Assembly (NCBI GenBank): GCA_963693085.1
Contig: OY856413.1
Coordinates: 746,081,056-746,145,055, forward strand
Direction of reading: 5' to 3'
Source of the DNA: Alisma plantago-aquatica
Lineage: Eukaryota > Streptophyta > Magnoliopsida > Alismatales > Alismataceae
Length of the DNA: 64,000 nt
Of this stretch, positions 11,923 to 24,993 are shown piece after piece. Each line of letters opens with the position of its first letter. Position 1 is the first letter of the stretch. The position numbers and the translations under genes were made by a program. The notes below the pieces were generated by a model. The model was given only the letters and a program-made list of their open reading frames with translations. It was not told where the DNA came from and searched no databases.

Positions 11923-14761
11923 TATTGGGGGATTTTATACATAAATACATCTACATATACAATCACCACATGCTTATAATATATATCATATACATGTTAT
12001 ATCCACACAAAAAACATGCAATAATAAAACATGTGAGCGGTGATTATGGCCATAATAATGCAGTTCTATAGAGCCACAAAGAATTGCTACCATCTAAGGT
12101 CCACATCACATGTAGCAACATGTATTGGGAAAAATGTTGTTGGATAGGTCAATCACTTGGTTGAACTCTTAGTCAGTTGATAGGTCTCCGTCGGTTGGCC
12201 ACCTAGCTCTGGATCATGTGGTGGACTAGACTCCTCTAGTCGATCACTAGGGTCTCCAGTTGATTTATTGGCTCCTTTTATCAGTTGTCCTCGTTGGTCC
12301 CCTCGTAAATCGAAATGACTTCCCAGTCGGTTGACTTGTCTGGTGCAGAATGTCTTCTCTTTCCCAAAATAGAAATTAAGCTTATCGTAATTATGTTAAC
12401 TCATTAAATAGCTATAGGGGAACCTCAAGTTACATTCAAGGGGAGTAAAGAAAGGAGAGCATTAATTTGTATTTTGAAAGAAGGAGAGATGCTCAATATG
12501 CAAACTGAGTACTACCCGGAAAATTACCAAACAACCAAGCACGCACATCCATAGGGGTTTTTGGCCATAAGCACACATACATCCACCATCAAGACAATTT
12601 TAGGGCGATGCATATTGATTGAATATATATACAAATGTATATATATGGGATCGTATGTGGTATTTAATGGGATAAGAACATTAATCATTTTAAATATTCA
12701 CATCATATGAAATAAAATAAGTCTAACATATTGATTTAGATCATGATACACCATAAATTGGCATGGCACTGATACAACTATTGGAAAATTGGGTAATCGG
12801 ACAAGGTAGTGAAAACCAAAAAAATACCTGAATCTTGAACCAACAGATTGCTCCAACAATGATGTATTTGGGAAAAAGGTTTTTGAGATACATATTGCTC
12901 CTGTAGTAAGTCCAAAGACAATCCCCATAATGTCTTGTGTTGCTTCTTCAAGTAGCACATGAACAGTCATCAACAATGGCCTCCTAGTACAGCACCACAG
13001 ACGGAAGTTGAAGAAATTCTTCTAGTGTGATGACAATGACCTCCACACCTCTATGTAGTCCACATGGACCACTAGGAAGTCCTTGTTGTGCTTCTACAAC
13101 CAATGAGGAGGAGTTGTTCTTTCAATGTCATCGTGCTAGTACTGACTTGTTCTCCCTTTCTCTCTCCTTTTTGTGAGTAAGACTTTCTCAGGCTCTCATG
13201 TTACTACAACTATGAGAGGAGAATGTTTTTTATCATTACTTATGTCTTATGAAAGAATTGACTACCCCATTATTTATAGGAGGGACAGAATCAAGGTTTA
13301 AATATCAATTGGGAGTCAAAGAGATGGATTTTCACAAATTTAGGACTGCTACGAATCACGAATAGTAGGTTCACATTTGAGTTGGTCGGTTCATATGTGA
13401 ATCGGTTGACTCAACACTTGAATCATGCAGTTCACTATATTTACTATCCATGAATATATTGGCTTTCAATGTGAAAATTAGTGCACAACATGATGTCAAC
13501 ATCAATCCTTGATCCAGTCTTACTGATCGCTCAACCAGTCAATTCTAATTTAGAATAGGTTGATTCACATTATGAAATGGTCCGTTCACATTCTGATTTG
13601 ATCGATTCACATTTCAATTTGAGATATGTTCAATGAATGTATATTAAATTGATTCGTCACTTGAGTCAGTCGACTAACACTCTCAATCAGTCAGTTTTCA
13701 ACCAATGTTGTTTAAATTAAATACCTAACACTTTAATAATCAAGTTAAACCTCATTCATGAGTAAACTCCTATTCCATGTGCATCCTATGTGTGTGACCA
13801 TATAGGTACCAAGTTACATTAGCAGTGAATGTCCATAACCAATTTATGACATCACAAGAAGTTATCAGTATCTATAAAAACATCATTGATATCCAAGTAA
13901 TTGGAAAGTTGGAGAACAACTTCAACCTACAATGTGTGATCAATGTTATATTAATTGTATAGTTCCTTTGTCACTGATATCCAATTTCAACTCGAAGCAT
14001 GGAATCGTCATCCTCTAAATGTTCAATCCATGTTCCTTGAATAAGAGCAGATTATATGAGATGCATGTGAGTTTGCATATCTTATATCGGGACACGTGAG
14101 TATGCATATAGTGTCCAGGATATCATTATCTTGTAGGAGGGACAAATCCCATCTACGTCACCCACAGTCAATCCCCATGTGTCACAATGTGCCCGAGAAT
14201 CACCTTTTTGGCAGCACTTATTCAAGTTGATGTTGGATGATGCCAAAATACATAGAGCAACTGGTGATGCGTGTAGTGACTTCAAGTCTAGGAACTACAA
14301 TCACCAATGTCACTGTCAAAATTGATTCGGATTATGATTCCATGGTCTCCATGTATCACTCTCAAGGTGGGTCTGTCCTATACACTGTTCTTTAATATAT
14401 ACCTATGTGTTTCACTTGATATCCCATATCATGACTGATGAGACTCTATCATCATCAGTCAACACACTCTCTAGTCTTAGGCATTGTTGTTTTCTATTTT
14501 TCTTTCACAGTAATATCTGACAAGGGAAATAATAAGAATGCATGTACTCCAATCATACATATGATCTTATTGTTAAATCCCTAATCTTGAAGACATATGT
14601 CATCGAGTAGCATCATTCTTTAGACATCTAGTATGTTTGTATCATCATCTCATGATTGAACAAACATAATAGATGGAATTACCTTTATAATTATCAAATA
14701 AAGTATATGAGGCCACATCTAAATCATCATATGATTGGCTCTATGGGAATAAATACCAACA
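11923..14761 (-). mobile_element. copia 5' LTR (minus orientation)
   Basis: The right end reads ...ATACCAACA on the + strand, so the minus strand starts TGTTGGTATTTATTCCC, a standard copia LTR start. The left end TATTGGGGG mirrors it, with one change from TGTTGG. The length of about 2.8 kb is long for copia. The interior has repeated phrases of the GGTTGACTCA / GATCGATTCACATT type at 12,140-12,345 and 13,370-13,700. Its position right of the minus-strand gag makes it the 5' LTR. No open reading frame in it looks real. Confidence 0.5.
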
Positions 14762-17700
14762 CATTAAGCATCGCATTAGGGTGGAGAGTTGATGATATTA
14801 GATAACCAAGATAAATTCTAGAATCAAGATCCCACAGAGTGAATCACTCAAGTACAATTAGCCTAACTACACCTATCCACTATGACAACCACAATAATGG
14901 GAAAAAACATTCATAGATATAAAACCTAGAGAGAAGTAGAGGAAAATGTAACAACTAATAATAGGGGGTTGTCCTATTAGGCAGCCCCAAAATTTTTCAA
15001 GAAAGGACAAAATGAAAAAGAGGTACATTGATATGCAACTCCAACCACCAAGGATAATGACTAGGAACCATAATCAAGACATAGGTGACCTTATTCTATC
15101 ACTAGAATCAATAGATGTCTCAAAATATATTTTGAATTTGTGGCCCTTGTAGATTCCTTTTAACACCTCTTTCATTTCACTTCATTTATATTTCAGGTTT
15201 AGACAAAAGTATTACATCACATGTGCATAAAGTAATACAAAAGGTAGGGGCATGGGGATGAGGCTTTATGAATCAGAGATGCATGTAGAATATACAAGCA
15301 TGTCATGAAGAGTTAGTAATAGATTTTGTAGGAAGTTCCTATTTATGGTGTGCTTAAAAAGAGTGAAAATTGGATAAATCCAACATTCAAGACATGGAGG
15401 TCTCTTTTTCAACAAGCCAGATATTTTTTGAAAATAAAAAGGCTAACAATTGCGAGGACCATAGGAGTATATAATAGTGATGTTAGGAGGACTATGGTGG
15501 CTCATTCATGCTTTCTTCTTCAGTTGGGTTGTTTAGAGTCTACTTAATGCCACTAGAATAGCTCAATTCACCTTTCATGACTAGAAAGCTTTGGGATTAT
15601 GGTTAGATCAAAAGCATATGATTGGAAGAACATGTGTCTAGTGTTGTATCTAAGATAAAGACCAAACTAAGGAAAAAGTGCATTTGTAGATATTTAAGTC
15701 ATCAAGAATAAGTTTATTTAAATGTAAATCCTTCAATTGGTCATCATAGAAGTGTTTGATGTAACTTTCTAGCCATATATTACCAAAGCATAAATCAATA
15801 TGTTATTTACAAATATTAAGTCAATAACCATGTCTTTTCAAGGAGGAAATTGATAGAGTAAGAAGTAAAGTCATTTATAGGTGAGTGTGGGGATCGGAAA
15901 ATAAGTGCAAATTGTGTAGTGAGAATCATCAGAGAAAGATATGTTAAATAGTTTCATCGTCCTTCCATCATAACATGTAAGGAAAAGGTCCAAGAAGGAA
16001 TCTTAGGTTAAGGTCTTGACCAAACATGATCTTATAAACAATGAGATCCCATATAAAGATCTTAAGCTTAGGTAGCATATTTTCCCTATAAAAGATACAA
16101 TAAAATGGTGAGGTAGAGCCAAAAAAATATATAACTATATGCATAATATATTGACCAGACTTTCAATCCCAAGATAAAAGAGGATTTAGGTTGGGGAAAT
16201 GATATGGTAATGTGATGTTGTCTAAGTTTTGTAAGGAGGTCAAACAAAATTGTAGACATGATGAATCAACTTTTATCCTCTATTAAGGTATTCAATGGAA
16301 GATCTAAGGGAATAGTTTGATGGTGTCATAGATGGAGAAAAGGTTTGAAATATTTGAGTTAAAAACAACCTTAACATGGTTTTGGAAAAAATGAATTGAA
16401 GAGGCGATGAGTTAATTCAGTAACTTGTCTTATTGATACAAGTTTCCATGATGGGCAACATTTGTATGAAGAATTTTAGTTTTTAATAGTATTTTTCAAG
16501 GACATAATTTCCCAAGAGAGATATATTATATAGTGGAGGTAATATAGGTCTTTTATAGAAAAACATTTTTACATGGATAAAGAGGTACCTAAGAACACCA
16601 CCTTTGGATTTTATTTATATATTGTGGATAAATAAAGAAGTAGAATATTTTATATCCTCTAAAAAGTATCCACTAACTTTGTCTAAGAGTTTTTTTATGT
16701 TAATGAAAAATTGGATGTCGATGATATATATATCTATATATAATTTATTTATTTATATATTGTGATTTTAAACGGAGAGAACCCATATAATGAGTGTAAA
16801 GTGGTCAACTAAGGAAATGAATGAACTTGACCAATAGAGATCCTATATTTGAAGGTGTAAATGATGGTGGTAAAAATGTTCGAGAGTAATGGAAGTGATG
16901 AAAAAAATAGGCCAAGTATTTGTTGGAAAGGAGAATGAGGCACTTTGAATAAATTAGAGAGAATTTTTCTAGGTCAAGTTGAGGTATCTGACCTCTAAGA
17001 AGGAATCATTGGGAAAATTTGATTTTGATCTTGGCAAGCATTGAAATATTCCCATGATGCTCCATGTATTGATAATGTTTTGTGTAGTTGGTTTAACAAA
17101 GAGGAGTATGTTCCAAGGAGGGGGTATGTTGAATCATTCATCAATATAGGATTCACTATGGCAGCGAGAGTGGTAGGTTAAGCATTTTGATAATGCATTT
17201 GGTGACTATCTTAGTGAGAGGGGTTCAACTTGTCTTAATCATTTTGATGTTTTATGGAAACAATGGGGAAATTCATTGTAAGGACCTAGAAGGAGGTTAT
17301 GATGGGACTGGATTTACTACTTTGAGATTTGGGTAGTAGGGATGTTGTGGTCAAGCTGTCACTTCCAAAGGAAACTCTAGATTTTGTTGCAAAATGCCAT
17401 TTTAAATATTGGTTTATGGATAACAATGACATTCAAGTGAAGGTGGATTATTCATGAGATGAGAGGATACTATCTTGCGTATTAAGTCTTTAGTGACGGT
17501 GGATTGATTTGAAAATATAAAATGAAATAATTTTTTAGTCACTTCACAGCTAAGGACCATAGAGATGGTAACATAGTGTAAAGCTAAGAAGTGTAATGGT
17601 TTTTGAATGAGGGATAGGTGTTGTGCGTGTGTTATAGTAAATGATGGCATTCTATGGGTAATATGTTACGTATGTCAAAAGGAAATCAAGAAGTGAAATT

Positions 17701-17889
17701 CAAAGATGAGAATATACTAGGCCCATTTTACAGTATAAATACAAGCACTCGTTGAGTTTGAAGATGGACATGCAATGATCTCTTCCAAGAGGTCCTACCT
17801 TTGGTGAGGATGAGCTATATTATAGAAATACCATATGTTTTATGTGAAATAAAAGGAAACCAACCTTCCTAAAAATACATGTAAGACAT
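14762..17889. other. unassigned old AT-rich sequence
   Basis: More than 3 kb without recognisable coding sequence, RNA gene or terminal repeat. Short open stretches (for example 15,350-15,547 and 17,414-17,650) show no family features. It may be a decayed non-LTR element or an old LTR. The 20-mer at 14,836-14,855 recurs inverted at 21,991-22,010. Confidence 0.4.
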
Positions 17890-18110
17890 GGGATCCCTAC
17901 TCTTTAAGGATCACAAGATACGACAAAAGGAATGTATGTATCCTATTTGGAAGAGTAGAAAGCACATGAGGCGATACATAGGGTATACTTTTATACTTGA
18001 AGGGTGAATTAATTAGGGAGTCTGTGAGTCCTTTTCTGTTAACTATCACACATACTATTTTAACCCTTATCTTTTTGGCTACTAAGGAACACGATGAATA
18101 ACATTCCTTA

Positions 18111-18327
18111 CTCTCTCTCTCTCTCCACACACACACACCCACACACACACGAGCACACACACACACATATATATACATACATATACATACAAACATATAT
18201 ATATATATATGTGTGTGTGTGTCTATATATGTATATATATATATATACATATATACATATATATATATGTATATATGTATATATGTGTGTGTATATATAA
18301 GTATATATCTATATATATGTATATATG

Positions 18328-18360
<33 letters not shown>
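18111..18360. repeat. compound microsatellite (CT)n(CA)n(TA)n
   Basis: A CT run from 18,111, a CA run with few interruptions to about 18,167, then TA with GT patches to 18,360. It borders the left end of microsatellite-bounded element copy M1. Confidence 0.95.
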
Positions 18361-18779
<419 letters not shown>

Positions 18780-19157
18780 GTCAAGCTAGTGTACCGGAGG
18801 CACCGTACACCTCAGTCATTTTTAAAGATGTTGTAACTTTTTGAAAATTATAAACTATTCATCTTCTTAAATATCTTACGAATATACTATATAATAAATT
18901 TTAGCTCATTTCGATACTTATAGGTCATGCATCTAAAGGAGGCAAGAATCATGCATTTCAAATTAGTTTTGTGTGTCGATTTTGTTGTCCTTAGATGAGT
19001 GACATACACTCATCCAAATGAGCTCAAATTTTGTATGTGGCCTATTATTATTGTAACCATGAAGATCAATGCATTGGATTTTTGAAAGACAAGGTCTAGA
19101 TAGTCAAACACCATTGAGGTGTATGGCGTAATCTGTACACTCAAGTGTATTCTAGCT

Positions 19158-19160
<3 letters not shown>
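18780..19160 (+). mobile_element. microsatellite-bounded element copy M2
   Basis: Starts GTCAAGCTAGTGTACC after the GA run and ends GTGTATTCTAGCTGAC before the TA run, so the ends are imperfect inverted repeats of the GTCAG type. The core is homologous to M1 (GGTCATGCATC, ACTCATCCAAATGAGC, GAAGATCAATGCATTGG). About 380 bp, non-coding. MITE-like in size and structure. Confidence 0.75.
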
Positions 19161-19246
<86 letters not shown>

Positions 19247-19328
19247 CATACATATATATATATACATATACATATACATGTACATATATACATATATATG
19301 TATATATGTATATGTATATGTATGTATG

Positions 19329-19376
<48 letters not shown>
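19161..19376. repeat. compound microsatellite (TA)n(GT)n(TA)n(GA)n
   Basis: TA to 19,206, GT to about 19,243, then interrupted TA/GTA to 19,361 and a short GA run. Separates copy M2 from the left half of M5. Confidence 0.95.
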
Positions 19377-19377
<1 letters not shown>

Positions 19378-19761
19378 TGGGGGGGTTCAGAAGTGTGTAC
19401 CGACCTGTACATGCAACTTATATGTACTGGTCATGAAAATGACATATGTGAAATACAATTATTCAATCCATCCATATGGTTTGAATAAAAATTCAATAGA
19501 TTAGATGTTTTTAAATAATCACAATCATACCTCATGTATATCATGAGATGTAATAATATATCACTCAATTGTTTCTACAATTTATGCAACATACTTTTGA
19601 TTAAAAAATATGTATATTTTTTTATTGAATGATCTAGGAACACCAATTTGAAGTGATTTTAGATATACATCTAATATAAACAGTATGCATCACATCTATA
19701 AAGTTGATTTTTTTATACTTTTATAATCATAAAAAATGAAGATGTGTACATGTAAGCTACA
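19377..19761 (+). mobile_element. microsatellite-bounded element copy M5, left part
   Basis: Starts beyond the GA run with a G run and GTGTACCGACCTGTACATG and runs to the Element A insertion point. The remaining right end is at 44,038-44,065, where GTACTCAGGTACAC followed by TTTTTAGTCAC forms the complementary end. It is more diverged from M1-M4 than they are from each other; membership rests on the ends and the microsatellite borders. Confidence 0.55.
19757..19761. other. target-site duplication CTACA, left copy (Element A)
   Basis: CTACA precedes the TG of the left LTR. The same five bases follow the final CA of the right LTR at 44,033-44,037. Confidence 0.85.
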
Positions 19762-20248
19762 TGTAACACAAATTTTCATAACACATGAGTGGAAGCATTT
19801 TTTTTGGGTGTCACAAACATGATGAACGATGCAATTAAAGCAAATGGAGCAATTTGCATAACGAGAAAACGGATTCATACATAGTTTGATAAAGAAAAAC
19901 AAGTCATCTAATCTACCATGATAACAAGACCATACTTAATAAAAGATGTCTAAACATTGGATCATCGCATTAGATGGCACCCCACTAGGCAAGTTTGAAA
20001 TCTCCTAGTCCTTTGCTTGTCCTTTTATTCTTCAATTGTTCCAAAACCTGTGGACATCGCGTCCCCAACCACGCTTTGGGAGAAACAATTGTTAGAGTAA
20101 GTGGCATGAATATTCTAAAATGTACATTGCTAAAGAATTGAAATTGGATTTTATAAATAAGAAACTAACATCAAACTCTGAGTAAAATCTTTAACATATT
20201 CTCTGTTATTACTTAATCTGAATTCTTATCTTTCTACCTTTTTTTTCT

Positions 20249-20276
20249 AGATCCATGTACCCTGGTACATGGATCT
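20249..20276. repeat. 28-bp perfect palindrome
   Basis: Arms AGATCCATGTACC and its exact complement are separated by CT. The equivalent place in the partner LTR (around 25,487-25,513) has lost the symmetry. Confidence 0.9.
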
Positions 20277-20427
20277 CAAGACCTACACCATAGTGCATGG
20301 GTCATACTTATCTTATCTAATTCCCTCTCATCATACTTATGGATGATATTATGGGAATACTCTAGCCTAAGGTATCTTTTACTTACAATTTTTACCTAAT
20401 TGTGGCCACCATTATACAATAAGTCAT

Positions 20428-20625
20428 CCTCTGTTGACACTGACGTGTCCTCTATGGTGCAATGCACCCTCTGTTGGCATAAATGCCCTATGTTGACACT
20501 GAATTGTCCACTATGGTGCAACACACCCTTTGTTGGCACAACGTGCCCTCTGAAATGGAGTAAAAACTCCTCTGAATTGGCAACAAATGCCTATGAATCG
20601 TCCCGACACTCTCTGAATGAGGACT
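20428..20625. repeat. array of ~20-bp mini-hairpin units, copy in left LTR of Element A
   Basis: At least eight consecutive units share a CTCTGTT-type spacer followed by a 5-bp stem, a 2-6 base loop and the complementary stem. Stems in order: GACAC/GTGTC, GGTGC/GCACC, GGCAT/ATGCC, GACAC/(decayed), GGTGC/(decayed), GGCAC/GTGCC, GGAGT/ACTCC, GGCA/TGCC. Stem sequences differ between units while pairing is kept. Confidence 0.85.
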
Positions 20626-21908
20626 TATCATAAAATGTATTATGTGAAGGTTCTGAATTAATTATTTTAAGTCTAGTCTTACTAAACTCTGAATCTAAAC
20701 TTATCTAAAACTGAATATTGAATATGTACTAAATTTTGAATATGAATCTGAATCTGAATCTTTTATTCTTAAATGATAAATTGAATCTACAACTGAATGT
20801 GAATATAGATCTCATTTACTTCATAATTGAGATTGGGTCTAAAACCCTTATCATGTATGTTTATTTAGTATCTGGATAATCACACAATGAAGAGTCTAAG
20901 ACTGATTCTAAATCTAATATTACTATTATTATTATCTGGATAAACATAATTTTGAATCTCTGATTTGATAGTATAACTTCATTGATACTAAACATAACAA
21001 CTGAGTCTCAAGGATTAGGAAGGAGGATCTTATTTGAATATATATATTAAGGAACAAATAATATCTTTAACAAACTACGTGAGAGTAATTTAAGCATAGA
21101 CTATCTATAAACATATGATCTGACATGGTGATTCAATCTCTTCAAAAACACATTATAATATATCTCGCCTTGAATCTTAATGTCTTCATATGAACTTCTG
21201 TATAAAACCTTAAGTCTTACAATAGGAATCTTATGCAATTGTTACTTGAAACTTAAATATAACTTAATGCATCATAATCTTAAATCTATCATCATAAACT
21301 AAAATTACAATACACTCTAATGGGGCCCTTATATTGAAAATAGATCATGTCTTAATACATTCAAATCTCGCTTTGTATTTTTCTTCTAGATGTTGCTCAT
21401 TCTATGGAATTTGATTAACTCCTTAGTTCATAAATATTTACACATATACGAAATTTTGATAACGTGTTTCTACTTAAAATCTTAATACTAAATTATATGT
21501 ATAAAAGTGAGGAACCCTATTAGTATGTTCATACATAAAATCTTAACAAATGGCTATATCTCATTACCATGGATGTATGTCAGTCATAACTTGTATTTCT
21601 TGTCTTGTGGTCTTGAACATTCATATAGAACAACATTAAGAAACACGAGAGTAATTTACCCTTCTATCCTTGCTAATTCATTACCATCTCATGACACATC
21701 TCTAATTTCTACATTGACCATCGAAATATCATAATCATAAAGTATTGAAAATCTTACCTACATATCTTATTAGGGATATTAAGTTCTCATTTAAGATGCA
21801 TGTAAATGTACTAGATTTGATAAATTTAAATACTCATGGGCATGAACCACTTACATCTTGTACTGATGGTATCTATAAGGAAGTCCTAATTCCAAGTTCC
21901 ATAACTTT

Positions 21909-22033
21909 AATTACATGGATATCATTATAGTTTTATTAGTCCAAGTGTATGGTCCCTCTTTTCGTTTCTAATTACATGGATATCATTATAGTACTTGAGT
22001 GATTCACTCTTTAATTACATGGATATCATTAGG
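21909..22033. repeat. LTR-specific triplicated segment with filler-like insert
   Basis: The phrase AATTACATGGATATCATTA occurs at 21,909-21,929, 21,969-21,989 and 22,012-22,031, but only once and diverged in the partner LTR near 27,147. Between the last two copies lies a 20-mer found inverted at 14,836-14,855. Confidence 0.75.
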
Positions 22034-23443
22034 GTTCTTAAATATACCTTTAATCTATGATCACCATAAAATCTTGGCGTCAAAATAAAATAAAACTCAT
22101 ATTATATAATTAATATTATCTTTATACTCAAATAAGACATAAATCATCTTATGCACTAATATGAACATATACTTCATATAATGAGAAAAATTTTCAAATA
22201 TAGTAACATATTTTAAATTTACTGACTCAATTAGGAAATCAAAGTAGAATACCATCACGTTACTAATATCAGACCTAATTAGCCATACATACATCACTTA
22301 ATGTTTCAAGATAATCATCTATCATTCTTACATAATGGCCACTCAGGTGCAAAACTAAATACTAATATAATATAACAAGAAAATCCATCAAATCTCCAGA
22401 AAAGTAATCATACAATGTATCAAGGTCATGTATTAAAATATTAGGCCATTTTGTAATCAGATCATTGGTGAAATACCCAAAATGCCCTTATTAGGGTTTG
22501 CCTCAAAATCATAGATAAAACTTCAAATCAAGATGATCTGGGTTTTCAATCATGTATATCACATCAAAATATACTTACCAAAAAATATTCATTAATTTCT
22601 AAAGTTGTTTACTATTTTTAGCTCTCAAAATATTGAAATCGCATATACTCTAGAAATTGACTAGTAATAATTATCATACATCCAAAACACACTCTGTAAA
22701 TATTTTTAGAAGATAGTAAACTCAAAGAGATTTTTATAGGTACCTAGTTTGTCCCAAACCAAGCTCTATATTTCAAGATATGAATTTTAGAATAATACTT
22801 ATTTCAAAGAAATTTGAAGCGTCACTTTTGGATTTGACCACAGGGATTTGATGACACGCCCAGCAGCTCACGGGCTTGGGGCTCATGGATATTTACTTGG
22901 ATCTAACTGCTTCACAACCCAAGAACCCAGAACCTCTTCTATCTTCTATAGGTCACAAGCCACAAACACATGGATCAGGATGCCCTGTTGTGCTGTAGAA
23001 ACAGGGCGCCGACCTCGTGGGTGCTCTCCGACGGATGAGGTCTTAGATTCGGCGGTGTAGAGGACTTATTAACAACACAAGACAATTTCCCAACCTCTTT
23101 TGCACTCTCCTACAATGCACTCCTCCTGTACTTCATCCTACTCACCCCATGTTCCTTCCATGTTCATGCCACCTCCAACGGATAGGTTCCGACCTCGACC
23201 TTGAGGGTATTGCAGCACACAATAAGGTTGGCTACCACTCCGTCCAGCTTCCTTACCTAGGGCGGCGGTGTTTCTGGATGCGGCTAGGTCAGAGTTGAAG
23301 AGGCTTGCCATGTAGTCCTTCCTACAGTCACCTCTTATTCCTTGCATCTTGGTGTTCTTCATTCTTCCTCTCTTTCTCTTGGTCAAAATGAGACCAAACA
23401 CTAGCCTTAGACTCATCTAGCCACCAACCTTTAGAAACTGAGG

Positions 23444-23451
23444 CTTTTATA
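23444..23451 (-). promoter_or_regulatory. TATA box of Element A 3' LTR
   Basis: The minus strand reads GGGCTATAAAAGCC, a good TATA box about 0.94 kb from the LTR start, giving U3 of about 0.9 kb and a long R/U5. The partner copy is identical here. Confidence 0.65.
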
Positions 23452-24387
23452 GCCCTTCCATCCTTATATTTTCCTTGGGAGATTTCCCATCCTCAAACTC
23501 TATTTCGGTCCTGCTCAAATAAGGCACTGATTCTCTAGTCTGCGAACTGGAGTCTCGGTTCCTCACCTCTTTTTTTTATTATCATTATTTTGTTTAGATA
23601 AAAGTCCCAATTGAATAAATATTTATACTCCCTAATATATAACCCCATTTAATCTAAAATTTTGGGATTCACTCAATTTTGGCATTATACTTCCATGGAC
23701 AAGGAATCAGAACGAAACTAATTTAATACGTACTCCAAACTTATCTTGTAAGTAAATATCAGTTAATCACATATTTAATTTTCGTAGACAATATTTATCT
23801 GAAATTTCTCCCACAACCTTATATTCTAGTTATAACCACTTAAGATATTTCTAATACTTATTATGAGTTTTAAGCACTAGGTTCCCCATTTGTACTCCAA
23901 GGACCTATGCATAAACCCTATTTGGCCCAATTGGGCTGGAATTGAGTTCTAGGGATCATAGCCCATTCCCTAGCCTTCCAAAGGATCCATACACTTAATC
24001 ATATTATCAACTATGAAATTAAATCTTGAGACTATATAATTGAAGCTTTATTGTGATATTCCAGGTCAACATTACTTTACTTTCTTAATAATGCGACCTA
24101 GATTGGTCTAAGGCTCAAATTCATTAGCTAGAGTCATAATGTTTTCTTCATTGTTGTAATTTGGTCATAACCTCATATTTTTAAATTGCATTTGAAATTC
24201 TCAAACTTTTATTATTTTACAACACTAACGAAATTGCACAAGAGACTCTTTCTAGATTCTTTTTCCCTTAAATCCAAATACCATGAAAACTTTATGAAAT
24301 TTTATTGTAGCCATAAATAAATCCTATATTGATGTCATCAATAACTTAATCATGTACTTTCTAGGTTCCAATGATAAAAGTATGACA

Positions 24388-24993
24388 ATACTACCCACCT
24401 TTTTGGGAATTTCATCCTCAAAATTCAATTAAACTATAGGAGGCTAGCCCACCTTAGGGTTTGTAGAACCAAACTTGGCATTATACTTAGGGTATCCACC
24501 TTAACATTGTCATGACTTTCTAACATTAGGTATAGTTAACTGTCTAATCTTAGGTCTTCCAGGTACCTGCTTCATTTTTAGATATGTGGTGATCAAGCAC
24601 ATACCCAGAGATGTGAGATCCTAACATGCTATCTCTCATTAACCTACTAATACATGTGTCCCATACCATACGGACCAGTAAGAGATGAGAGGTTTATTAA
24701 AGTCCAGTGCTTATGACATTCCCTTCAATTCTCAATTGGCTGGCCATAACCATTGAGAATAGAGAAGTAACATCATTAGCAAGGGTAAGGTTGAAACATG
24801 AGACCTAGAATAGGTAAACATCTATCTCTAACATCTCTATTTCTTCTAAGGTGAAAACTCTTTGTCATTCTAGGTCATTGTATCTTTCTATGGGAATATA
24901 TCCCTAAACCCAAATGTCTTATCTTCATCCAAGAGTGACTATAAGAATCATATCTGCCTAGTGGCCATTTACCAAATAGCTCTGATACCATAT
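24388..24993 (-). other. Element A interior, no coding sequence
   Basis: 606 bp between the LTRs with no open frame of note on either strand. The left edge has the minus-strand purine stretch AAAAAGGTGGGTAGTAT next to the 3' LTR, preceded by GAGGATGAAATTCCC. The right edge holds the primer site. Confidence 0.75.
24978..24990 (-). other. primer binding site of Element A (tRNA-iMet type)
   Basis: The minus strand reads TGGTATCAGAGCT, the complement of the initiator-Met tRNA 3' end used by many plant LTR elements. It lies 3 bp from the LTR and sets the element's orientation. Confidence 0.85.

Larger units (their letters stand above)
19762..24387 (-). mobile_element. Element A 3' LTR (left copy)
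   Basis: Starts TGTAACACAAATTTTC and ends AAGTATGACA on the + strand. It aligns base by base over nearly its whole length with 24,994-29,081 plus 43,499-44,032, with scattered substitutions and a local rearrangement at 21,909-22,033. It is the 3' LTR because the element reads leftward. It contains the intact form of the site into which B inserted in the partner, near 23,870. Confidence 0.85.

Noticed and set aside
24978..24990. Host tRNA-Met gene fragment
   Set aside because: Only the 13-base primer-site complement is present, at the expected distance from an LTR.
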